NCBI GenBank assembly: GCA_030430125.1
Contig: JAUIGA010000185.1
Span: forward strand, 1 to 6,709
Length of the DNA: 6,709 nt
Source: Chloroflexia bacterium
GTDB lineage: Bacteria; Chloroflexota; Chloroflexia; Thermomicrobiales; UBA6265
Direction of reading: 5' to 3'
The notes below the pieces were generated by a model, which saw nothing but the letters and a program-made list of their open reading frames with translations, did not search any database and was not told where the DNA came from. Position numbers and translations under genes: made by a program. Each line of letters starts with the position of its first letter. Position 1 is the stretch's first letter. Below, in pieces: positions 1-5,492 of the stretch.

Positions 1-720
1 CTCGGAGGGCTCTCCTTCCCGCACCTGACCAGCGACCGCGAGGCGACCCGCCGGACGTTCCTCGACGTCGTGGACCGCTTCGCGGACCTGGTCGTCGAGC
101 GTGACGTGCCGCTCGACGAAACGCTCTACGAGCGCATGATCGGCCGCCGGTTCCGGGTGGTCCGCGAGAAGGCCCGCGTCGCCGCGACGGTCGACAGGCT
201 CGAGCGCATGGAGGCGCAGGTGCGCGAGCGCATCCTCGGCAAGCGCATCCCGCTCGTCCTCTACCACGCGGACATGCGCAGCAAGCACATCCAGGTGCAG
301 CCGGACGGCCGGGTCCTCGGCTACCTCGACTGGGGCACGAGCGAGCGCTCGTTCCTGCCGTACGTCGACGTGATGCACATGGTGACGCACCAGCGCAAGC
401 ACGAGGACGGCGGGCCCGTCGGCGAGCCCTGGCGCATCCTGCGCGACATCACCATCCCGCTTTCGCTCCCAAATCTCGTCGGCGCCGGTCTCTTTGCCTT
501 CATGCTCTCCTACAGCGAGTTCCTGTTCGCGCTGTTCATCACCACCAGCAGCGACCGACGCACGCTCCCGGTTCTCCTCGGCTCCCTCTCCACCAATACC
601 GACGTCTCCTGGGGCCTGCTCATGGCCAGCATCACAATCGGCATCATTCCCACGCTCTTTCTCGCCATCCCCGTCTGGCGATTCATGATCCGTGGCCTGA
701 CCGCCGGCGGTGTGAAATAG
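1..720 (+). CDS. Chimeric frame: phosphotransferase-like domain joined to ABC permease C-terminus (5' end missing)
   Basis: The frame is open from base 1, so the start lies outside the window; a GTG at 70 is internal and has no reason to be preferred. The first part resembles aminoglycoside/choline kinase-type phosphotransferases. It has HADMRSKHI at 265-291, with the usual catalytic Asp at 271-273, and a DWG at 328-336 where the family places its second metal-binding Asp. The usual Asn of the HxDxxxxN motif is replaced by His. From about 430 the same frame turns into the end of a binding-protein-dependent sugar permease (WRILRDITIPLSLP, then two hydrophobic segments) and stops with TAG. I know of no natural protein with this architecture, and the permease half lacks its binding-protein-dependent core and the EAA half-motif. 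By hand count GC is about 70% before the join and 64% after. It is probably two gene fragments in one frame, so a working product is unlikely. Confidence 0.6.
   Translation, partial: LGGLSFPHLTSDREATRRTFLDVVDRFADLVVERDVPLDETLYERMIGRRFRVVREKARVAATVDRLERMEAQVRERILGKRIPLVLYHADMRSKHIQVQPDGRVLGYLDWGTSERSFLPYVDVMHMVTHQRKHEDGGPVGEPWRILRDITIPLSLPNLVGAGLFAFMLSYSEFLFALFITTSSDRRTLPVLLGSLSTNTDVSWGLLMASITIGIIPTLFLAIPVWRFMIRGLTAGGVK
430..720 (+). pseudogene. C-terminal remnant of a carbohydrate ABC transporter permease (MalG-like)
   Basis: This portion matches the last third of inner-membrane permeases of the MalG/CUT1 type, which pass sugars or similar solutes through a two-permease channel. Visible are the distal half of the EAA loop (WRILRDITIPLSLPNL, where the ATPase subunit docks), a membrane segment rich in Phe, Leu and Ala (residues GAGLFAFMLSYSEFLFAL), the loop ending in TLPVLLG, and a final membrane segment with IGIIPTLFLAIPVW. 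The tail RFMIRGLTAGGVK is typical of these permeases. The family is normally about 270-300 residues, but only about 96 are present. The missing part would carry the first four membrane segments and the EAA residues themselves. No partner permease, ATPase or binding protein lies downstream; the next gene points the other way. I treat it as a broken or chimeric gene end. Confidence 0.7.
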
Positions 721-844
721 CCACCGAAGCGACAGCAGGGACGTTGCGGCCGTCGACATAGGCGTCACGCCAGCCATTCCTCCATCAGAGCTCGACGGGC
801 GGCAGACGCAAACTCGCAAGGGCAATCTCCGCCTGTCTGACGTT

Positions 845-1216
845 CTACGCCCGCACGATCACCTTGCCGCCGCGGGCCACGATCAGCACCTCGCGGCTGC
901 CACGCCGGAACTGCGCCTCGACGCCCGGCACCAGGTCCACCGTCTGCACCCCGCTGAACACCACCGTCGCCATGCCGTTCACCGCATCCACCCGACCGAT
1001 GCCCGGCCACAACGTCAGCATCGCCGCCGGATGATCGCCGCTTCCCGGAACCGTCACCCGCCAGACCTGGGATGCCGGCAGCCGAAAATCGGCAAGCTCC
1101 AGGGTTCCGTCCAGCACTTCGGCCATGTCGGTCAGACCATCCTGGTCGAACGGTATCGTACGTATCGTCCGTGCCCGCGGGTGGGCGCTGGTGTCGGTTG
1201 GTTTCCAGTCAGGCAT
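845..1216 (-). CDS. Hypothetical protein, 123 residues, beta-rich
   Basis: I do not recognise this family. The chosen start is the ATG at 1214-1216, preceded on the minus strand by a GGGGTG ribosome-binding-like stretch about 4 bases upstream; a GTG at 1241-1243 would add nine residues but has weaker support. The protein has no signal peptide or membrane segment. After a polar N-terminus (MPDWKPTDTSAHPRART) it consists of alternating hydrophobic strands such as VWRVTVPG, MATVVFSG, TVDLVPG and REVLIVARGGKVIVRA, with frequent glycines between them. This pattern suggests a small beta-barrel or cupin-like fold, but no His-rich metal motif is present, so the fold is a guess. It is transcribed away from the dehydratase gene and converges on the chimeric frame. 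The 124 bases between the two stop codons show no convincing terminator. Codon use is GC-rich and consistent, which supports a real gene. Confidence 0.7.
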   Translation of the reverse strand: MPDWKPTDTSAHPRARTIRTIPFDQDGLTDMAEVLDGTLELADFRLPASQVWRVTVPGSGDHPAAMLTLWPGIGRVDAVNGMATVVFSGVQTVDLVPGVEAQFRRGSREVLIVARGGKVIVRA

Positions 1217-1243
1217 GACGCACCCCACATCACCGGCCAGCAC

Positions 1244-1271
1244 CTGAGCCGACCGGGAACTCCGCTATACT
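1244..1271 (+). promoter_or_regulatory. Candidate promoter for the dehydratase gene
   Basis: TATACT at 1266-1271 is a good -10 match in GC-rich DNA. The best -35 at a 16-base spacing is CTGAGC (1244-1249), which matches only three of six consensus positions. Transcription would begin near 1278, leaving about 55 bases of leader before the ATG at 1333. That leader contains a short hairpin, GGGCC-GGTGGT-GGCCC. The site lies between the divergent starts at 1216 (-) and 1333 (+). Confidence 0.4.
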
Positions 1272-1332
1272 CATCGCCAGTGTAGTACCGGGGCCGGTGG
1301 TGGCCCACACGGAGACAGGCAGGACAAACGGC

Positions 1333-2400
1333 ATGAAGCAGTCGGAAAGCCAACCCGGTCCATTCTCAGGCGCCTCGGCCGTTGACCGGTCGCTGACGAT
1401 CGAGATGCCGAAGGACGCTCCCCCGATTGCCGACGTGAGCGCACTCCCTGTCACGATCGACGATGTCCATGCAGCGCACGAGCGGATCATGCCACATCTC
1501 CATCGCACGCCGTCGCTGAACTCGACGACGCTGAGCGAGCGCACCGGTACGAACCTGGCCATCAAGTGCGAAACCTTCCAGCGTACCGGTTCTTTCAAGG
1601 CACGTGGCGCCCTCAACGCCATCCTCCAGCTCGCGCCGGATCAGCGCGAGCGCGGTGTCGTCACCCTGTCGGCCGGCAATCACGGTCAGGGACTCGCCTT
1701 CGCGGCGTCGAAGGTCGGTGCCCGAGCGGTCGTGTTCATGCCGGAAACGGCCGTGCCCGCCAAGGTCGCCGCAATTCAGGGGTACGGTGCCGAGACGATG
1801 TTCGCGCCGACGATGGAAACGGTCTTTCCGGCGATGGAGGCGTACAAGGCAGAACACGGCCTGACCTACGTCGCACCGTTCTCGGACCCCGCCATCATCG
1901 CCGGGCAGGGCGTCGTCGGACTCGAGATCCTCGAGGACGTGCCTGACGTCGAGACCATCGTGGTTCCCGTCGGCGGTGGCGGCTTGATCGCCGGGATCCT
2001 CGTTGCCGTCAAGCATCTTCGGCCAGATGTCCGTGTCATCGGCGTGGAGCCGTCCGGCGCGAATATCGTCACCCGCAGCCGCGCCGAGCACCGGCTGATC
2101 ATCCCCGAGAAGATCGACACGGTCGCCGACGGCCTGGCAGCACCGTTTGCCGGGGAGGTGTCCCAGCCGATCATCGACGCGCTGGTCGACGACATGGTGC
2201 TGGTCGAGGATGACGATATCCTGGCGGCGATGCGGCTGATCATCGAGCGCTGCAAGATCGTCGTCGAGCCAGCCGGTGCCGCCGCAACCGCGGCGTTGAT
2301 GACCGGGAAGATCCCCGGCGCGTCGGGCACCCGCACGGTTGCGCTGTTGAGCGGTGGCAACATCGATCTCCGCGTCCTCGCCAAGCTCCTCACTGGCTGA
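1333..2400 (+). CDS. PLP-dependent threonine/serine dehydratase, catabolic type (no ACT domain)
   Basis: This is a fold-type II pyridoxal-phosphate enzyme that would deaminate L-threonine to 2-oxobutanoate, or L-serine to pyruvate, in the cytoplasm. Using the ATG at 1333 (355 residues), the cofactor lysine is K89 in GSFKARGA, the substrate loop is SAGNH at about 113-117, the phosphate-binding glycine loop is VGGGGL at about 213-218, and SGGN at 340-343 closes the cofactor site. The protein ends there, so it lacks the regulatory ACT domains of biosynthetic IlvA and resembles TdcB-type enzymes of about 330 residues. Some 38 residues precede the conserved core, so the true start may be the ATG at 1405. 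An in-frame GTG lies at 1297. The ATG at 1333 has an AGGA 8 bases upstream. Serine racemase and hydroxyaspartate dehydratase share these motifs and cannot be excluded. Confidence 0.9.
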   Translation: MKQSESQPGPFSGASAVDRSLTIEMPKDAPPIADVSALPVTIDDVHAAHERIMPHLHRTPSLNSTTLSERTGTNLAIKCETFQRTGSFKARGALNAILQLAPDQRERGVVTLSAGNHGQGLAFAASKVGARAVVFMPETAVPAKVAAIQGYGAETMFAPTMETVFPAMEAYKAEHGLTYVAPFSDPAIIAGQGVVGLEILEDVPDVETIVVPVGGGGLIAGILVAVKHLRPDVRVIGVEPSGANIVTRSRAEHRLIIPEKIDTVADGLAAPFAGEVSQPIIDALVDDMVLVEDDDILAAMRLIIERCKIVVEPAGAAATAALMTGKIPGASGTRTVALLSGGNIDLRVLAKLLTG

Positions 2401-2403
2401 CCA

Positions 2404-2469
2404 GCGTCGACATCCACACCAGGGTATGAGCCTGCGCGCATGTGCGGGCTCTTCAGCGTGAGTCGACGC
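2404..2469. terminator. Hairpin between convergent genes, with nested outer inverted repeat
   Basis: The inner hairpin has a 10-bp arm GAGCCTGCGC (2428-2437), a GCAT loop and a GTGCGGGCTC arm (2442-2451), counting two G-U pairs. It is followed by TT only, so the U-tract is weak. An outer perfect 8-bp pair, GCGTCGAC at 2404-2411 and GTCGACGC at 2462-2469, encloses it. The stretch fills the whole gap between the dehydratase stop at 2400 and the cupin stop at 2471, as a shared bidirectional terminator would. Confidence 0.6.
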
Positions 2470-2470
2470 A

Positions 2471-2953
2471 TCACGTCGGCGATGGTCCCACGATCTGGAC
2501 ACCATAGCGTTCACATGCCGCTTCCACTCTCTCCATATCCATGGGTGCTGGCGGTGGCAATACACGTTCCAGCGCCGGCTCGCTGATCGCCCGATAGAAC
2601 TCACCATGCCGCGCAGTGGTGAAAATGAGGTACCGCGCGGTTTCCGACTCGACTCGGAACGCATGCACCACACCGCCGGGAATATGCACGAAGGTGCCAG
2701 CGATGCCCGTAATTGGCGCGGCATCGCCCAGCCAGAAGGTCATCTCGCCTTCCAGCACGTAGAACGTTTCGTCATCTGCCGCGTGGGTATGCAATGGGGT
2801 CCCTTCGCCCCTGGGCGCGACATCCTCGATGACGGCGATCCGGCCCCCGGTCAGGTCGTCGCTCGCCTTGATCGTCGTCAACGCGCCATCGACGCCCCAA
2901 CGGGCCTCCCCTTCGCCCGGAGCGAGTGCGTACGGATTCTGAGCATCGTCCAT
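2471..2953 (-). CDS. Single-domain cupin protein, quercetin-dioxygenase-like
   Basis: This 160-residue protein forms one cupin barrel. Motif 1 is GTPLHTHAADDETFYVLEG, giving metal ligands H55, H57 and E62. Motif 2 is GTFVHIPGGVVHAF, giving the fourth ligand H97. The metal set is complete, so it can bind a divalent metal. Such proteins range from dioxygenases to isomerases and simple ligand binders, and the sequence does not tell which. A C-terminal segment after residue 110 (ARHGEFYRAISEPA and beyond) matches the short helical tail of quercetin 2,3-dioxygenase-like cupins. The ATG at 2951-2953 is preceded by a perfect AAGGAGG ribosome binding site at 5-base spacing, which fixes the start. It has no signal peptide. 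It is divergent from the XRE-cupin gene and converges on the dehydratase, so it is its own transcription unit. Confidence 0.88.
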   Translation of the reverse strand: MDDAQNPYALAPGEGEARWGVDGALTTIKASDDLTGGRIAVIEDVAPRGEGTPLHTHAADDETFYVLEGEMTFWLGDAAPITGIAGTFVHIPGGVVHAFRVESETARYLIFTTARHGEFYRAISEPALERVLPPPAPMDMERVEAACERYGVQIVGPSPT

Positions 2954-2998
2954 CGATACCTCCTTGGGAGATATGAGCGCCCCTGTGTCTTGCCCGGC

Positions 2999-3004
2999 AT
3001 CATA
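2999..3004 (-). promoter_or_regulatory. Candidate -10 element for the cupin gene
   Basis: On the minus strand this reads TATGAT, five of six consensus positions, about 46 bases before the cupin start. I find no convincing -35 at the usual distance, so the call rests on the hexamer and its position alone. Confidence 0.25.
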
Positions 3005-3058
3005 GCAGCAGATTGCGTCGCCACGCGGACGGACGCCAGGGGCGCGAGGTCACGCGTC

Positions 3059-3142
3059 ACATGCCTCAGGTTCCACCACATGCGCTGGAATGCGATGCGG
3101 GATGACTGGCTGCAGAAAATGCACTATCATGCACTCACATGC
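3059..3142 (+). repeat. Cluster of ATGC tetramers with 10-bp phasing
   Basis: ATGC occurs at 3061, 3080, 3090, 3095, 3119, 3129 and 3139, then at 3172 and 3238. By chance fewer than one copy is expected in 180 bases of even composition. Two series are spaced exactly 10 bp, 3080-3090 and 3119-3129-3139, so these copies would face the same side of the helix. The two middle copies share ATGCACT. Three copies are preceded by AC (ACATGC at 3059, 3078 and 3137). The cluster sits in the divergent region between the cupin and the XRE-cupin regulator, so binding sites for that regulator are the simplest guess. Confidence 0.5.
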
Positions 3143-3175
3143 CAGCGACTTGTCTGGATGGTGCTGGAATGATGC
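3084..3175 (+). repeat. Duplicated GCTGGAATG..ATGC element
   Basis: GCTGGAATGCGATGC at 3084-3098 recurs as GCTGGAATGATGC at 3163-3175, identical apart from a 2-base deletion, with starts 79 bp apart. The second copy lies directly before the likely -10 of the XRE gene. Together with CCTCAGG at 3064-3070 and again at 3198-3204, it suggests repeated binding sites or an old tandem duplication. Confidence 0.45.
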
Positions 3176-3176
3176 T

Positions 3177-3182
3177 AATAAT
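3177..3182 (+). promoter_or_regulatory. Candidate -10 of the XRE-cupin/exporter unit
   Basis: AATAAT matches five of six positions of the -10 consensus and lies in the only AT-rich patch before the gene. The -35 is poor: CTGGAT at 3154-3159 with a 17-base spacer. Transcription would begin near 3189, placing the palindrome at 3209-3220 just downstream, where a bound repressor would block elongation or start. Confidence 0.35.
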
Positions 3183-3208
3183 CCATGAAGTGGCACACCT
3201 CAGGCACT

Positions 3209-3220
3209 GTGCGATCGCAC
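3209..3220. promoter_or_regulatory. Perfect 12-bp palindrome, candidate operator
   Basis: GTGCGATCGCAC is its own reverse complement and lies 4 bases before the GGCGGAG ribosome binding region of the XRE gene. XRE-family dimers commonly bind such palindromes, often near their own gene, so autoregulation is plausible. Which protein binds is inference. Confidence 0.45.
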
Positions 3221-3237
3221 CTTCGGCGGAGTGAAAA

Positions 3238-3861
3238 ATGCATGATACTGCACCTATCGACCGAAGCGCAGCGAAGCTCGCCGCGGCCATCGGCGCCCGG
3301 GTCAAGCACGAGCGGCATGCGCGAGGCTGGACTCTCGACCAGCTGTCCGCTTCCGCCGGGGTGAGCCGCAGGATGCTCGTCAATGTCGAGCAGGGTGCCG
3401 CCAATCCCAGTGTAGGCACGCTGCTCAAGCTCAGCGACGCCCTCGGTGTCGGGCTCCCGGCGCTTGTCGCTCCGCCCCAGCCCAAACCCGTCAAGGTCAC
3501 CCGGTCTGGCGATGGCGCCGTCCTGTGGAGCAGCGAATCCGGAGGCCGTGGCGAGCTGATTGCCGGCACCGAACCGCCGGATGTCGTCGAGTTGTGGGAC
3601 TGGACCCTCGCACCCGGCGACCGGTACGCAAGCGACGCGCACACCGAGGGCACCAGGGAGCTAGTACATGTGCGGCTCGGCAGCATCGAGATCCAGGTCG
3701 ACGATCAGTCCTTCACCCTCGAAACCGGCGACGCGATGACCTTCCCGGGCGATGTCGATCATGGCTACGCCAACCCGGGACCGGAGGTGGCACGGTTTTC
3801 CATGACCGTGTTCGAGCCGGGCGTTGGCGCGCCACATCCATCGGAGCGGGAACGTGCCTGA
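3238..3861 (+). CDS. XRE-family transcriptional regulator with C-terminal cupin sensor
   Basis: This 207-residue protein joins an N-terminal helix-turn-helix (about residues 18-78, RVKHERHARGWTLDQLSASA then GVSRRMLVNVEQG and NPSVGTLLKLSDALG) to a cupin domain (about 115-193). Such XRE-cupin proteins bind DNA as dimers and are thought to sense a small ligand through the barrel. In the cupin, H135, E141 and H175 (PGDVDHGYAN) are present, but the first His of the HxH pair is Asp133, so metal binding may be incomplete or absent. The ATG at 3238 is preceded by GGCGGAG at 3225-3231 with good spacing. Its stop overlaps the start of the exporter gene, which points to co-transcription and translational coupling. 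In this arrangement the regulator usually controls the adjacent transporter; the ligand is unknown. Confidence 0.92.
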   Translation: MHDTAPIDRSAAKLAAAIGARVKHERHARGWTLDQLSASAGVSRRMLVNVEQGAANPSVGTLLKLSDALGVGLPALVAPPQPKPVKVTRSGDGAVLWSSESGGRGELIAGTEPPDVVELWDWTLAPGDRYASDAHTEGTRELVHVRLGSIEIQVDDQSFTLETGDAMTFPGDVDHGYANPGPEVARFSMTVFEPGVGAPHPSERERA

Positions 3862-4807
3862 TTTGGACACCTTCACCCGCGCGTATCGCTCCCATTCGGT
3901 GCCACCGTGGGGATTGGCCATCACGGCGATGCTGTCGGTCCAGCTCGGATCGGCGCTGTCGGTCGGCCTGATCGACCTAGTGGGCTCGGCCGGCACGGCC
4001 TGGCTTCGGCTCTCCATGGGCGCCCTGGCCTTCCTGGTCATAGCCCGGCCACCGTTGCGCTCGGTCCGGCGTGCCGATATCCCGTCACTCCTGGCGCTCG
4101 GCATCATGACCGGCCTGATGACCATCGCCTTTCTCGCCGCGATTGAGCGCATCCCGCTCGGCACCACCGTCGCGATCGAATTCCTCGGCCCGCTGACGGT
4201 CGCCGCTGTCCGCGGCCATAACCGACAGGCGCTGGCGTGGCCCGCCCTGGCACTGCTCGGCGTCGTGCTGCTCACCGAGCCCTGGCACGGCGACATCAGC
4301 CTGGCAGGGGTCGGGTTCGCCGCGCTGGCGGGATTGGGCTGGGGCAGCTACATCGTGCTCACCCAGCGCGTCGGCGACCGCTTCGGTGGTATCGGCACCC
4401 TCTCGATCACCATCACCATCGCCGCCGCGACAGCCGCGATCGCCGGCATTCCACAGGCCGCAGGGCATTTCACCCCGGGCGTCATCTTCGCTGCGGCCGG
4501 ACTGGCGCTGTTGCTGCCGGTGTTGCCATTCGCCCTGGAGATGCTCGCGTTGCGCCGGATGACACCGACCGCGTTCGGGACCCTGATGGCGATCGAGCCG
4601 GCAATCGGGTTGCTGCTTGGGCTGCTTGTGCTGGGGCAGGCTCCCTCCCCCATCCAGCTCGGCGGCATCCTCCTGGTTGTCCTCGCCGGGGCGGCCGCCC
4701 AGCGCGGTGGCAGGCGGCGGCGCATCGAGGGCACCGACGTTTCCTGCGATCCCGGCAGCGTCGACTCGGCCGCCAGCAGTATCCCACCGAAGACCGCGGA
4801 GGCATGA
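3854..4807 (+). CDS. EamA/RhtA-family exporter (threonine/homoserine type)
   Basis: This inner-membrane protein of the drug/metabolite transporter superfamily has about ten membrane segments in two EamA repeats. The segment RIPLGTTVAIEFLGPL near residues 99-114 is the signature of the RhtA branch, whose E. coli member exports threonine and homoserine. The substrate here is inferred from that. I place the start at GTG 3854 (317 residues), because GGAG at 3843-3846 lies 7 bases upstream and the gene then overlaps the regulator by 8 bases; a TTG at 3824 would add ten residues. The C-terminal tail after about residue 280 is hydrophilic and begins with a GGRRRR cluster, as expected for a cytoplasmic end under the positive-inside rule. 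A threonine dehydratase two genes away fits a role in relieving excess amino acid, but that link is only inferred. Confidence 0.9.
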   Translation: MPDLDTFTRAYRSHSVPPWGLAITAMLSVQLGSALSVGLIDLVGSAGTAWLRLSMGALAFLVIARPPLRSVRRADIPSLLALGIMTGLMTIAFLAAIERIPLGTTVAIEFLGPLTVAAVRGHNRQALAWPALALLGVVLLTEPWHGDISLAGVGFAALAGLGWGSYIVLTQRVGDRFGGIGTLSITITIAAATAAIAGIPQAAGHFTPGVIFAAAGLALLLPVLPFALEMLALRRMTPTAFGTLMAIEPAIGLLLGLLVLGQAPSPIQLGGILLVVLAGAAAQRGGRRRRIEGTDVSCDPGSVDSAASSIPPKTAEA

Positions 4808-5142
4808 CCGTTTCGGCATGCGACGCTGCTGCCCATGCGGAATCGGCGAGATTTCTCGCGAGTTCCGAACAATCCGGGAGTACAACCGATGCCACCCGGA
4901 GGTCAGGCTCGTCGAGGTCAGGCATCTTTTCACCGAACCAGGCCAGCGAGGCTCTTGATACCGTCACATTCGCCGTCTGGCCGGTCCATAGATTCCGACA
5001 TCTCACAACACGCCACGCCGCTCGCCTGCATCGCAGCAACGACCCTCCGTTCGCCCAGCACACGCGCCTCTCGACAAACGGTCAGGAACCCGGCACAATG
5101 GACCTCCGGCATGACCTTCTCGGTCGCGCCGACAACCGAACC
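4808..5142. other. Region without a convincing gene
   Basis: About 335 bases lie between the exporter stop and the T-box leader. An ATG at 4804 overlaps the exporter stop as ATGA and opens 115 residues to 5151. Its product is rich in Ser, Thr, Arg and His without motifs and would run into riboswitch Stem I, so I do not call it. On the minus strand, 4930-5160 reads as a somewhat protein-like sequence but has no clear start or family. A short hairpin GCGAG-ATTT-CTCGC at 4846-4859 could be a weak end for the exporter transcript. The promoter for metG must lie here; I see no strong -10/-35 pair. Confidence 0.5.
4899..4923 (+). repeat. 10-bp direct repeat, period 15
   Basis: GAGGTCAGGC occurs at 4899-4908 and again at 4914-4923 with five bases between. 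A 15-base period equals five codons, and on the minus strand each copy would read PDL, but no gene is supported there. It may be a chance or replication-slip duplication. Confidence 0.4.
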
Positions 5143-5431
5143 CGGCGTTGACGAGGATGGGTAGGAACGCCACCGCGGGCACAGAGAGCCGTGTAGCTGC
5201 GAAGCGGCCCCGCACCCGTTCCGAGATGACCTCCGAGCCGCATCCCGAACCCAGGCACCCCACTGGCAGTAGGCGATGCCGGATGCCCCCGTTACCGGGC
5301 GATCACTGCAACGAGCCTCGACCGGACACGTCGAGCGCGCCCTCGCCTAGCGGCCGACCTCGTGTCGGCCCGACGACTAGGGATCGGAATCGGCAGTGAC
5401 CAAGGCCATCGCCGCGAGGCGACGGCGAACC

Positions 5432-5462
5432 AGGGTGGTACCACGAGCGCGTTCGCGTCCCT
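5432..5462 (+). promoter_or_regulatory. T-box antiterminator
   Basis: AGGG (5432-5435) and ACG (5443-5445) pair with the continuous strand CGTCCCT (5456-5462), leaving the 7-base bulge TGGTACC (5436-5442) exposed to the tRNA acceptor end. The loop is 5446-5455. This is the canonical antiterminator geometry, and its 3' strand is also the 5' arm of the terminator. Confidence 0.9.
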
Positions 5463-5492
5463 CGTCCCTCGGACGATCCAGGGACGCGTTTT
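5454..5492 (+). terminator. Intrinsic terminator of the metG T-box
   Basis: CGCGTCCCT (5454-5462) pairs perfectly with AGGGACGCG (5480-5488). Inside, CGTCC-CTC-GGACG (5463-5475) adds five pairs, with ATCC bulged on the 3' side. TTTT at 5489-5492 follows, then GG, so the U-tract is short but the stem is very stable. It ends about 10 bases before the metG ribosome binding site and competes with the antiterminator for bases 5456-5462. Confidence 0.88.

Larger units (their letters stand above)
5143..5492 (+). promoter_or_regulatory. T-box riboswitch, methionine specifier, controlling metG
   Basis: This leader senses uncharged tRNA-Met and lets transcription enter metG when charging is low. Stem I starts with a kink-turn: CGGC (5143-5146) pairs with GCCG (5237-5240), GTT is bulged, and two GA pairs follow. 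Above it GAGG (5153-5156) pairs with CCTC (5230-5233). The specifier loop holds ATG at 5226-5228 followed by A, opposite a GGTA loop-E-like strand. Next come GGAACG/CGTTCC (5164-5169/5217-5222), GCGGG/CCCGC (5175-5179/5209-5213), the AGAGAG bulge (5183-5188) and the apical loop with GCTG and GAA. A hairpin GGCCGAC-CTCGT-GTCGGCC lies at 5352-5370, and a probable Stem III TCGCCG/CGGCGA at 5409-5428. The T-box AGGGTGGTACCACG is at 5432-5445. Its UGGU would pair with ACCA, the end expected of tRNA-Met. The IIA/B pseudoknot is not resolved by eye. Confidence 0.95.

Noticed and set aside
765..1010. Short minus-strand frame overlapping the hypothetical gene
   Set aside because: Gly/Arg-rich alternative frame of the gene at 845-1216; only its last 26 residues lie outside that gene, and they have no support.
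1366..2724. 452-residue minus-strand frame across the dehydratase
   Set aside because: It is the antisense of the dehydratase and part of the cupin gene, rich in Arg, Asp and His with no family motif; the sense genes have complete catalytic motifs.
4085..4933. 282-residue minus-strand frame opposite the exporter
   Set aside because: Antisense to membrane segments of the exporter; rich in Gln, Arg, Asp and Gly with no recognisable domain.
4804..5151. Frame opening with ATGA overlap after the exporter gene, 115 residues
   Set aside because: The coupling looks attractive, but the product is Ser/Thr/Arg/His-rich without motifs, the frame is the extension of an antisense-like reading inside the exporter gene, and it ends inside riboswitch Stem I.
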